Assembly (NCBI GenBank): GCA_030673085.1
Contig: DAOVFE010000006.1
Location: forward strand, 1 to 19,187
Reading direction: 5' to 3'
From: Anaerolineales bacterium
Lineage (GTDB): Bacteria > Chloroflexota > Anaerolineae > Anaerolineales > E44-bin32
DNA: 19,187 bases
In this document: positions 1-8,700 of the stretch, piece by piece
How positions within the stretch are numbered: the first letter of the stretch is position 1
How the letters are laid out: each line of letters begins with the position of its first letter
The notes under the pieces: generated by a model
What the model saw: the letters and a program-made list of their open reading frames with translations, nothing else
What the model was told of the DNA's origin: nothing
Databases searched by the model: none
Made by a program: the position numbers and the translations under genes

Positions 1-650
1 CGTAAAGGGGTTCTCTCTGCATTTATAAGCTCATTTACAAACGCATAATATTCGACTTTGTTAAGCGGGCAATTGACATAATCTCCGTCTTTTTCCTCGC
101 CGCGCTCATATCGTGAGGCTCGAAAGGCTACCGACCAATCAATGCTCTCTGCGGCAACAATCGGTGATAAAGCATCAAAAAATGAAAGATTCTCCTCGCC
201 TGAGAAATCCATTAGCGCATTAGATAAAGCCGTAGATGTTAGTGGCCCAGATGCAACAATGGCCACTCCACTCGGAAGTGTATCCACTTCATCACGAATC
301 ACTTCAATCCGCGTATTTGATTCTATTCGTTCGCTAACCATCCTGGCAAAGGCAATGCGATCCACAGCAAGCGCACCCCCAGCGGGAACAGCCGTTTTAT
401 TCGCACATTCCAGTAGCATCGACCTCATTACATGCAGCTCAGACATCAATACGCCGGACGCCAGATCTGGCAATTTTGAACCTAGGGAATTGGAGCAAAT
501 CAGCTCCGCCAGATAGTCTGTTCGATGCGCGCCAGTTTTAATCTGGGGCCGCATTTCATAGAGCCGCACATCAACTCCACGGGCCGCAAGCTGCCATGCC
601 GCTTCGCTGCCCGCTAACCCACCTCCTATTACAACTGCCTCCGCCATCAT
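1..650 (-). CDS. trmFO: TrmFO, folate/FAD-dependent tRNA (uracil-54-C5)-methyltransferase, 5' part only
   Basis: This enzyme makes ribothymidine at position 54 of the tRNA T-loop in the cytosol, using methylenetetrahydrofolate as carbon donor and FADH2 as reductant. The visible N-terminal 216 residues begin with an FAD-binding Rossmann motif (VVIGGGLAGSEAAWQLA), followed by YEMRP near residue 32 and the family block TGAHRTDYLAELICSNSLGS. A later stretch near the window edge reads NCPLNKVEYYAF, also typical of TrmFO. The gene is cut by the left edge, so the C-terminal half (of about 440 residues expected) is missing. Two adjacent ATG codons (650 and 647) could start it, and the ribosome-binding site is weak for both. 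It is divergent from the sigma-54 gene. Family recognition comes from memory of the motifs; I see no sign of decay. Confidence 0.93.
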   Translation of the reverse strand, partial: MMAEAVVIGGGLAGSEAAWQLAARGVDVRLYEMRPQIKTGAHRTDYLAELICSNSLGSKLPDLASGVLMSELHVMRSMLLECANKTAVPAGGALAVDRIAFARMVSERIESNTRIEVIRDEVDTLPSGVAIVASGPLTSTALSNALMDFSGEENLSFFDALSPIVAAESIDWSVAFRASRYERGEEKDGDYVNCPLNKVEYYAFVNELINAERTPL

Positions 651-675
651 AGCCAGGATTGTATCACGATAGTTG

Positions 676-691
676 TGGCATATAACTTGCA
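676..691 (+). promoter_or_regulatory. Sigma-54 (-24/-12) promoter of the rpoN operon
   Basis: The sequence TGGCATATAACTTGCA matches the sigma-54 consensus TGGCACRNNNNTTGCW, with GG and GC separated by exactly 10 nt. Transcription would start near 702, giving a leader of about 43 nt before the ATG at 745. It lies inside the first codons of the longest possible rpoN reading frame (TTG at 673), which argues that this upstream start is not used. It implies sigma-54 drives its own gene. Confidence 0.82.
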
Positions 692-744
692 ACTATATTG
701 CGCAGAGTCACCATTTCCAGTATACTGCGTTGCCGAGGTTCGAT

Positions 745-2160
745 ATGCTTCAAATCCAGGATCAATCGCTTCGACCACTCACTACCGCCCATTTAGCCCA
801 AACTATGAGCCTGCTCGTCCTTTCTAACCTTGATCTTCAAGAGAAAGTGATGCAGGAGCTGGCAGACAATCCCGCTCTCGAGCTGATCGAAGAGCGCGTC
901 TGCCCTATTTGCCACCGCCCACTTAAAAAAGGCGAGCGCTGCTTGGAGTGCAGCCGGAAAAACCAAGATGAAGGTCCCATCGTTTTCCTATCGCCGCGTG
1001 ACTCTATGCGCACTCCCCGCTCTACTCAACTAGAAGATGATCTCATCGATTTAGAACCGGCCGCGCCTGAGAATCTAACCCTCTCCGTTCTCGAACAGCT
1101 TGCTATAGATCTAGATCCATCCGATCATCAGCTTGCTAGTTATATACTTTCTAGTCTTGATGAGAATGGTTTTCTCCAAGATCATCCAATCCTTATCGCC
1201 AGGGCAACCCACAGCTCTCTAACACAGGTGCACGCAGTAATTGACCTGATTTCCCATGTCGATCCCCCTGGATTGGCAACTGCTGGCCCACGTGAGGCCT
1301 TGATCGCTCAGTTGGACCAATTCCCTCAAAAGAGTCCTCTAACTAAAATAGCCAAGAGCATTCTTGAAGAAACTTTTGCCGAGCTTGGACGGCGCGACTT
1401 CGAGGGAATTGCCATGCGGCTTGACACAAGTGTCAGCCAGGTACGCAAAGCCATCGCCTTCATCCACGATAATTTGACTCCTTATCCGGCTAAAGCATTT
1501 TGGGGATCTGGTCGTCAACCTGCTGCTCCGGATCCGAATGTCTACCATACTCCTGATATCTTGATTTCCTGTAACCCAATAGATCCTGACGGCCCACTAA
1601 TGGTCGAGATCTTTTCTGCGATATCGGGTTGGCTTCGGGTTAACCCACTCTTCCGCAAGGCCATCAGCAATAATCGAAAAGAAGCATCCGAAGAATGGCT
1701 TAAACACATGGAACGAGCGGCATTATTTGTAAAATGCCTTCAGCAACGTAGTAATACCATGCGGCAATTGATGCGAGTTCTGGTTATAGAACAGCGTAAG
1801 TTCATCCTGCATGGCGATCGATTTCTCAAGCCAATGACCCGCGCTTATTTAGCCAAGCAAATCAAGGTCCACGAATCTACAATATCTCGAGCCGTCGCTC
1901 ATAAATCAGTTGCCCTTCCGAATGGCCGCATCATCCCGCTCAATCGCTTCTTCGACCGCAGCCTGTCTGTTCGTGATCGAATCAAAGAAATAATAATTAG
2001 CGAACCCAAAGCCTACACCGATGACCAGATCGTTGATATACTCCATAAAGAGAATATCCGTATTGCTCGTCGAACCGTAGCCAAATACCGGGCAATTGAA
2101 GGAATATTGCCGGCTCGCCTTCGCCATAAAAAATCTGCTCAGGTCGCTGCCAGGGTCTAA
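745..2160 (+). CDS. rpoN: RNA polymerase sigma-54 factor with a zinc-knuckle-like insertion
   Basis: Sigma-54 directs RNA polymerase to -24/-12 promoters and needs an AAA+ activator to open DNA. Region I is at residues 1-50 (Leu/Gln-rich, ending ELADNPALE). The core-binding and DNA-binding parts follow, with a helix-turn-helix around 364-395 (HESTISR at about 376) and the RpoN box ARRTVAKYR at 441-449. Total length is 471 residues, normal for the family. I chose ATG 745 because a GAGG lies 6 nt upstream, it gives the standard region I start, and the upstream TTG 673 would overlap the promoter. Unusual: CPIC (53-56) and CLEC (66-69) form a Cys4 knuckle just after region I, which is absent from the E. 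coli-type protein. The gene is followed after 3 nt by the kinase gene. Identification is firm; the role of the Cys4 motif is unknown. Confidence 0.95.
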   Translation: MLQIQDQSLRPLTTAHLAQTMSLLVLSNLDLQEKVMQELADNPALELIEERVCPICHRPLKKGERCLECSRKNQDEGPIVFLSPRDSMRTPRSTQLEDDLIDLEPAAPENLTLSVLEQLAIDLDPSDHQLASYILSSLDENGFLQDHPILIARATHSSLTQVHAVIDLISHVDPPGLATAGPREALIAQLDQFPQKSPLTKIAKSILEETFAELGRRDFEGIAMRLDTSVSQVRKAIAFIHDNLTPYPAKAFWGSGRQPAAPDPNVYHTPDILISCNPIDPDGPLMVEIFSAISGWLRVNPLFRKAISNNRKEASEEWLKHMERAALFVKCLQQRSNTMRQLMRVLVIEQRKFILHGDRFLKPMTRAYLAKQIKVHESTISRAVAHKSVALPNGRIIPLNRFFDRSLSVRDRIKEIIISEPKAYTDDQIVDILHKENIRIARRTVAKYRAIEGILPARLRHKKSAQVAARV

Positions 2161-2163
2161 AAT

Positions 2164-4140
2164 TTGCCAAACAAGATTAGCTCAACAAATCCACTTTCTC
2201 GCTTCCTAAAATCTGATCCCCACCGCGATTTCTTCCGCGTGTTGGCTGATAGCCTATCCGACAGCGTATTAATATTCAGCAGCGATTGCCAGCAATTATT
2301 GACTGTCAATCATTCTTTTCTACTTCTATCGGGGTATTCGCGCGCAGAGCTAGAACTGGTCTCGCCGCGGGAATTGTTTCCCGGAGATGCAGGAAACTTG
2401 ATTCTAGGAAAGATCCAGGATTGCCTTAATGGGCCCGAGTGCCGTTTACATGAGGCATCGTTAAAAACACGCCAAGGCAGTATTACTTTAATCGATCTGG
2501 AAGCTCGACCTATTACGCCGTCCAATACCGGCATTCTTATCACCGCTCGCCTATCCAGCACTCGCATCCAGAGTAAAGAGCTTCGTAGTGCCCAAGAGGA
2601 ACAGCTCTCGCTTCTGGTTGGAATTGCGGAAGATCTGGCTAATCGAGAAGAAAGCTCCCTGTCTAACGCGCTTACGATTGCAAAACGCTTGCTCATCGCC
2701 TCATTAATTGGCCTTTACCGCGTATCATCTTCAGAGCCGGTTTATATCCGCCATGGGCCCCTGTCAGAGGAATTCCCAACCCAACTTGATATGGCTCATT
2801 TAGAGTCTCTGCAATATTCTTCGGCCTGGTCTCTTGGCCAACGCCCTGAACACCCATTACAGAAAGCAGCACGCGCATGTGGCTTGCAGGCCTTACGAAC
2901 TGCGCCAATCGGAACTGATACGGCCTGGGTTGGTGTTCTTCTGGCCGGCTGGCGCGATCCCAATGAAATACCCGAGCATGCCGACTCACTTTTGAATATG
3001 GTTGCGGAATTGTGCCATGCATCAATCTTGATGGATTTGGAGACCAGCGAATCCTTAAAGCTGCAATTGCAGATCGCCCAATTGGAAGCCGATTTCCTCG
3101 ATCAATCCACAGTAGTAACCGATGGCTTACTTTTCCTCGATTCCCAATTGAGGGTGCGTCGGGCAAATCCATCGGCTGCAAAACTGCTTGGCTATCATGA
3201 GGAAGAATTGGCCGGCCTGTCCATCCAAGATGTCCTAGTCGGCCCTAAAGACATATTAGCCACAATCCTCGACGCCCAAGGCCATCAGCGTGAAGCCGAC
3301 CTTCCTCGCTTCACCATTCATCGCAGCGATGGAGTTCCCTTTCCCGTGCATCTCCGTGTTTTTCCCCGATCGCGCGGAGAAAACACCGAACTACTAATTG
3401 TTCTTAATGATCAATCAGAAAAGCAAGCTATAGAGAATCAGAATGAGGCTCTTGCTCAACGGGCTCTACTTGGCGAGGTCGCAGCTATTTTTGCTCATGA
3501 GGTCCGGAATCCAATCAACAATATCAGCACCGGCATTCAGCTTGCCGCATCCCGGCTTGGTGAGCAACATCCCCTTCATCAATCTCTTGAACGTATCCGC
3601 AGCGAATGTACTCGATTGGATCAATTACTCAGCGATGTCCTATTTTTTGCCCGGCCGCTCGAACTCAAGATCGAGCCGCTCAATCTTGAGGACATGCTTA
3701 CACGCCTGATCCAACGATGGAAACCAAGACTCCAGCAATCCAACGTACACTGCCATACCGCATTTGACCCCAGCACCCCACTTGCCTCCGCAGACCCTCG
3801 AACGCTAGAGCAAGTAATTGTAAATATCATCACCAACGCCTTGCAGGCGATGAACGAAGGCGGTACACTCTCATTCTCATTGGCTCCAATACAGATGCCA
3901 CAGGGCGATATGGTCGAAATAAAAATCGCCGACACTGGGCCGGGAATTCCGGCCGATATCATCGACAGGGTCTTTAATCCTTTCTTCACCACAAAAAAAG
4001 ATGGAACTGGTCTTGGCCTTGCAATCAGTCGCCGAATTCTCTCGGCACATAAAGGACATATCCAGGTCGAGAGCTTTCCAGGTGCCGGCACAGTTTTTTC
4101 GATCCACATCCCTGCTTGTAAATTGGAAAACCAGGAGTGA
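2164..4140 (+). CDS. Soluble PAS-domain sensor histidine kinase (NtrB-like)
   Basis: A 658-residue kinase expected to phosphorylate the response regulator encoded next to it. A PAS domain lies at about residues 22-130, a GAF-like region at about 145-290, a second PAS at about 312-415, a HisKA domain with the phospho-acceptor His445 in HEVRNPI, and a HATPase domain with the N box (N554, N558), G1 DTGPGIP (590-596) and G2 GTGLGLA (614-620). No signal peptide or membrane helix is visible, so it should sense a cytosolic signal. The start is TTG 2164, 3 nt after the rpoN stop, with AGGG 8 nt upstream. No early ATG exists in frame, and the N-terminal PAS would be damaged by a later start. It is separated by 3 nt from the regulator gene. 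The ligand cannot be told from sequence. Confidence 0.92.
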   Translation: MPNKISSTNPLSRFLKSDPHRDFFRVLADSLSDSVLIFSSDCQQLLTVNHSFLLLSGYSRAELELVSPRELFPGDAGNLILGKIQDCLNGPECRLHEASLKTRQGSITLIDLEARPITPSNTGILITARLSSTRIQSKELRSAQEEQLSLLVGIAEDLANREESSLSNALTIAKRLLIASLIGLYRVSSSEPVYIRHGPLSEEFPTQLDMAHLESLQYSSAWSLGQRPEHPLQKAARACGLQALRTAPIGTDTAWVGVLLAGWRDPNEIPEHADSLLNMVAELCHASILMDLETSESLKLQLQIAQLEADFLDQSTVVTDGLLFLDSQLRVRRANPSAAKLLGYHEEELAGLSIQDVLVGPKDILATILDAQGHQREADLPRFTIHRSDGVPFPVHLRVFPRSRGENTELLIVLNDQSEKQAIENQNEALAQRALLGEVAAIFAHEVRNPINNISTGIQLAASRLGEQHPLHQSLERIRSECTRLDQLLSDVLFFARPLELKIEPLNLEDMLTRLIQRWKPRLQQSNVHCHTAFDPSTPLASADPRTLEQVIVNIITNALQAMNEGGTLSFSLAPIQMPQGDMVEIKIADTGPGIPADIIDRVFNPFFTTKKDGTGLGLAISRRILSAHKGHIQVESFPGAGTVFSIHIPACKLENQE

Positions 4141-4143
4141 AGC

Positions 4144-5319
4144 ATGAGCGCCACAGTCTTAATCGTTGATGATGAAGACATGGCTCGCAATTTCGTAGGT
4201 GAAGCTCTGAAAGATGCGGGCTATGAAACAATTGAAGCCGGTTGCCTGGCCGATGCTCAGAAAGCTATCGATGCCAGCGAGGCTGATGTTATTCTTCTCG
4301 ATGTGATGCTTCCTGATGGATCAGGACTGTCCCTCCTTGATAGAATCGCCCTTGAGAATCCAAGCCCTCCAGTCATTCTGATCACAGCCTATGGCGAAGT
4401 CGATACTGCAGTTGAAGCCATGAAGAAAGGTGCTATCGACTTCCTGCAAAAGCCGGTTGATCTCAAACGACTTCTGCAGGCCGTAGATCGGGCCAAGGAA
4501 TTGATATCTATGCGCCGTGAGCTCGACCTGCTCCGGCATCCCGCTGCCAATCAAATTGAAATGATCGTCGGCGAAACTCCGGCTATTCTCCGCATCATGC
4601 GAGAAGCGCAGCGCGCTGCTCAGGCTTCTGCATCAGTAATGATCACGGGTGAAACGGGAACAGGTAAAGAAGTTTTGGCACAAGCCATCCGTCAGATGGG
4701 GCCGAGAGCTGATCGTCCCTTTATCCCGATCAATTGTGCCGCGCTGCCAGATACAATGATCGAATCAGAACTCTTTGGCCATGAGGCAGGTTCCTTTACT
4801 GGCGCCACCAAGCGCAAACCTGGACTAATCGAAGTTGCCGATGGTGGCATCCTTTTCCTGGATGAGATCTCATCTACCAAGCAAGAAGTCCAAGTGAAGC
4901 TACTTCGAGTACTCGAGGATCATGCTTTCCGGCGTGTAGGAGGTGTGAATGAGATTTCTGTCGATATCCAAATCCTGGCAGCCTCCAATCGTAACCTTCC
5001 GGCAATGATGAAAGAAGGCAAATTTCGTGAGGATCTCTTTTATCGGCTAAAAGTCGTTGATCTTCACCTTCCTCCTTTACGCGAGCGCAAATCCGATATC
5101 CCTGCTCTTGTGGGATCTTTCATTCGCCAAATCAACATTCGTACTGGCGCTTTGATTACTGGAATTACACCTCGCGCAATCGATGCACTTAAATCCCAAT
5201 ACTGGCCCGGCAATATCCGCGAACTCCGTCATGTCATCGAGCGCGCCATGCTCTTCTGCGATGATGAAGTGATCGATATTGGTCACTTGCCCCCCGAGTT
5301 CCAAGAAACACAAGCATAA
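4144..5319 (+). CDS. NtrC-family sigma-54 activator lacking the Fis DNA-binding domain
   Basis: A 391-residue response regulator that should use ATP hydrolysis to open sigma-54 promoters. The receiver domain is at 1-120, with acidic pocket D9/D10, phospho-acceptor D53 and Lys103. The AAA+ domain is at about 139-385, with Walker A GETGTGKE (169-176), sigma-54-contacting loop GSFTGA (216-221), Walker B GGILFLDE (234-241) and the sensor-like WPGNIREL block (354-361). The protein stops at HLPPEFQETQA, exactly where relatives continue into a ~50-residue Fis helix-turn-helix. The stop is followed by a real promoter, so this is not a visible frameshift. AGGAG lies 6 nt before ATG 4144. FlgR of Helicobacter and CtcC of Chlamydia are known Fis-less activators that work from solution; the same is inferred here. 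The loop has Ser where GAFTGA has Ala. Confidence 0.94.
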   Translation: MSATVLIVDDEDMARNFVGEALKDAGYETIEAGCLADAQKAIDASEADVILLDVMLPDGSGLSLLDRIALENPSPPVILITAYGEVDTAVEAMKKGAIDFLQKPVDLKRLLQAVDRAKELISMRRELDLLRHPAANQIEMIVGETPAILRIMREAQRAAQASASVMITGETGTGKEVLAQAIRQMGPRADRPFIPINCAALPDTMIESELFGHEAGSFTGATKRKPGLIEVADGGILFLDEISSTKQEVQVKLLRVLEDHAFRRVGGVNEISVDIQILAASNRNLPAMMKEGKFREDLFYRLKVVDLHLPPLRERKSDIPALVGSFIRQINIRTGALITGITPRAIDALKSQYWPGNIRELRHVIERAMLFCDDEVIDIGHLPPEFQETQA

Positions 5320-5327
5320 CAAAGAAC

Positions 5328-5343
5328 TGGCATACTCCTTGCA
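5328..5343 (+). promoter_or_regulatory. Sigma-54 (-24/-12) promoter of the TPR/peptidase operon
   Basis: TGGCATACTCCTTGCA fits the consensus with the GG and GC 10 nt apart. It lies in the 58-nt gap after the activator gene, with predicted initiation near 5354 and a leader of about 24 nt to ATG 5378. It is nearly identical in its conserved positions to the site before rpoN. Confidence 0.83.
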
Positions 5344-5377
5344 CCTATTGCCTTCAGACGCAAAACTGGAGGCAACG

Positions 5378-5713
5378 ATGTTTCCCTTTACTCCGATTGA
5401 ACTTAAGCTCTTAATTACCGCAGTTGTTTTTTTACTCGGTTGTATGTGCTTCCTAATAGGTATCTTCATACTCATAAGCCGGGGCTATTCACGCGAAATC
5501 CGCTCGCTGGCATCCCATTCTGCAACCATCGGCCAAAAAGGCATCGCTAACGAGGTTACCGGATTGGTAAGCAGCGCCTCAGAGCTGGTGATAGCTATCA
5601 ACCAGCTTGTGAGAACATCCAGCGGAATCGGCGCTTTCCTCATGCTTATAGGTATGGCCATGGTTGGAGCTTCCTTTTGGTCTGTCCAGCAGATTGAAAT
5701 GATCCTCGGATAG
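5378..5713 (+). CDS. Small membrane protein with two helices
   Basis: I do not recognise a family. The 111-residue product has a strongly hydrophobic segment at about 11-33 and a second at about 83-102. The loop between them (about 35-80) is polar with Ser, Ala and charged residues and could form a short helix. I chose ATG 5378 because GGAGG lies 5 nt upstream and it follows the predicted transcription start. A longer reading frame back to 5279 would overlap the activator gene and the promoter. It is the first gene behind the second sigma-54 promoter and sits 8 nt before the giant TPR gene. By position it could anchor or signal to the TPR and peptidase proteins, but this is inference only. 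Confidence 0.8.
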   Translation: MFPFTPIELKLLITAVVFLLGCMCFLIGIFILISRGYSREIRSLASHSATIGQKGIANEVTGLVSSASELVIAINQLVRTSSGIGAFLMLIGMAMVGASFWSVQQIEMILG

Positions 5714-5721
5714 GAGAGCAG

Positions 5722-8700
5722 ATGGCTATACTTGCCGATGCTGATGTCTTGACTGCACTGAGCGAGCATTTATCCCCTGGCGAATTAACGCAAACGATAG
5801 ATCAGTTGCTGCGTGTTCCTTCGACATGGAATTATCTTCGCCGTCCGGGTATTCTCACTTCACTAAAGCCCGCTGATAGAACCTTATTATCCCCTGCCCC
5901 ACTTGCTTTCCATTCGATTGGAGCTAAGCCCGATTCGCTCCCGCAGAGCATTCCTCAGGATCTAGAAAACCAGCGAGCTGCCATCTGGAAGCGGACAACT
6001 CAAAGCGCCTATTATCCAGATCGTTTAGAGGACGTGGCATTACTCGCTATTGGCCTGATAGAACTCGCCAAACAACCCGGCGGCTTCGATCAGATATCTT
6101 CTATGATCGTACAGGCGCCCGCTTGCTGGCATGACCCGCTTGTTTGCTCATGGGCTTATCTGCAATATCGGAAGGAGATCCTTGCCAATTTAATCAGCAA
6201 TGGCTCATATGAATGCGTGGCACTCATATGTGATAGCCTCATTGCGAATGGTTCGATTGAGCAAGTCGCCAGCGACCTTTTTAAAGCCGCGCCAGATATG
6301 ATTGGAAAATTGCTGATATTGATTCAGCCTATAAATGAACCGGCGCTATCAAAAGCACTCGCCGACTTATTGACACAATCATCCGATCCGCAAATCAAAT
6401 TCGCCGGCTATACCTCCGTCGAGCGAATAGCAGCCCAAGGGATCAGCCAGCTCGCAAAAGGCGATCTTAAACAAGCGCGCGGAGCGCTCAATCAATCATG
6501 GAATGCAGCTGTTAGGACAACGGCTATTGTAGCCGATCAACTCGCCGAGGCGGCCAGGCTTGAAGGCGATTATGTAGTTGAAGTTGAAGCTCGCCGACAA
6601 GCATTTCACTCCCACCCAACACCTCAGCGCCGTGCACGGATTGCTGCAAGCCTGCTAAATCTCGGACGGCCCGACGAGGCGCTTGCATGCTTACCTTCAG
6701 ATTGTGAATGCACGGAAGAATGCATCGCCGCCGGCCAGGCATACTTGGACCTGGGCGATACTGATCAATCATCGGAATGCTTCCTCAATGCGGCTGAACG
6801 CTTAAAGGGAACTCGAAAATGGCGTACTTATTGGTTAGGCTGGCTGGCTCAAGGTTTAACGAATATTGGCCAGATCTCGCTCGCATTGGCAATTACCGAA
6901 AAACTGGTTGATTCTTCTCCTAGCGATCCGCAAGGGCGTATTCGGCTGGCTCGTATTTTACTTCGCGCCGGCGACAACAATGCCGCTATAAACCAAGCCC
7001 AATTGGCCTTGGCTCTGGCTCCTGATTCAATCGATGCTTGTCGCATCCTTGCCAGAAGCCTCCAGCATGCTGGCAAACCCGGTCTTGCTTTACTGCAATG
7101 GCAATCTCTGGCCCAATCGTATCCCAGCGCCCTCCCCGATTTGGCAGAATGTGCACTCGCAGCTAATGATCTCGCCTTGGCAAAGGAAACCTCTCTACAG
7201 CTCCTAGAAAATAATCCCGATCAGACTGATCCCAGGATAATCCTTGCTAAAGTTTATGCCGCTGATGGAATGACCGATGAGTCAAGAACAGAGCTCGAAA
7301 AAGTCACTTACGATGACCCACAGAACCCTCAAGCCTGGATCGCTCTAACCAACGTATGGGAAAGTGCAGGCGATTCTCAAGCTGCCGGCTCGACATTAGC
7401 CCGAGCTTCGCAGATATTGCCCGATAGTGCCGAACTACATCATGCCCGTGCTCAATGGCTGAAGCGACAGGGACGCATGAGTGAGGCTCTCGATGAAGCC
7501 GAAAAATCCATCCAACTTGATTCCAATCATTGGGATTGGTTTATCGATTATAGCGATCTTCTCCGCCAGCTAGGCCATGACGGACGCGCATTGAATATGC
7601 TACGTAGAGCCCACAATGCACAACCTCGCAATTGGAAAGCCATGGTTGCGCTCGCTTCTATGTACCAAGAACAGGGTACATCCAGCAATCTAATGGGCTT
7701 ATTCAAGGACATGCCCGTATCAGCGCCGGCTGAAGCACATCTGGCTGCTGGTCGCATTATGCTCCAGGCCGCTGAAATAGGCCAATCTCCGGCTGAACGT
7801 GCTGTTTACCACCTTAAAATAGCTAACAACCTCGGCTGCACCGATCCTGACCTTCATTTTTGGCTCGGCAAAGGCTTTGAACTTAGGAAACAGCTTCATG
7901 AATCCATTCAAAGCTACCAAACCTACTTATCAAATTCGAAGCCCAACAACTCAAAATATCGAGAAATCGCTGCGCTGGGCTTGGCGAATGCCGCATTGCA
8001 GACCAATGAAGTGGTTCTTGCAATTACAACGATGGAGGAGGGACGTATCGAGCATCCGGAATCGCCGGCCATCCTCATCCATTTATCAAAAGCCTACCTC
8101 TCATCCGGGCTCTTGGATCAGGCTCTAGAGACAGCGAAATTAGCTTCGAAGATGGATCCAACACTAAACACAGCCACCCGACAATTGTGTTACGCCGCTG
8201 CCGAGTCTGGTGAACAGCAAATAGCCGATGATGCCTTAGATAGGCTGATTAATCTCAGCCCCGAGAATCCTGAAAATTGGCTTACTATCGCAGATTGCCA
8301 ATTAAAATTTGACCGTCCACTTAAGGTCCGCCAGGCAATTGCAAAAGCCCTTCGACTTAAACGTACAAGCGCTGACCTCTTGAAGAAAGCAGCTAGTATT
8401 CTGATGGTTATAGGACAACATGCCTCCGCTCAGCATATTCTCCATTATGCAGCATACATCCATCCAGAAAACGCAGAAGTGCTTATAGCGCTAGCTGAAG
8501 TCAGTGAAAAGGCAGATGACCTGGAGTCCGCTCAAAAGACATGGCGTCGTTATGCTCAAGTTGCTCCTGAAGATCCCGAGGGATTATCACGCGCCGCAGA
8601 TGCCCTTTGTCAGCTAAATCGTCCTGCTGCGGCTCAAGAAATTCTGCAGCGAGCTATTGCTATCGCCCCCAATGACGCTCAAATATACGCTCAATTAGCG

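Noticed and set aside
142..516. 124-residue plus-strand ORF
   Set aside because: It is antisense to trmFO, whose conserved motifs are clear on the minus strand.
673..744. Longer sigma-54 reading frame starting at TTG 673
   Set aside because: It would overlap the -24/-12 promoter, lacks a ribosome-binding site, and adds residues not found before region I; ATG 745 has GAGG at good spacing.
5279..5377. N-terminal extension of the two-helix protein
   Set aside because: It overlaps the activator gene and the sigma-54 promoter; the 5378 start has GGAGG.
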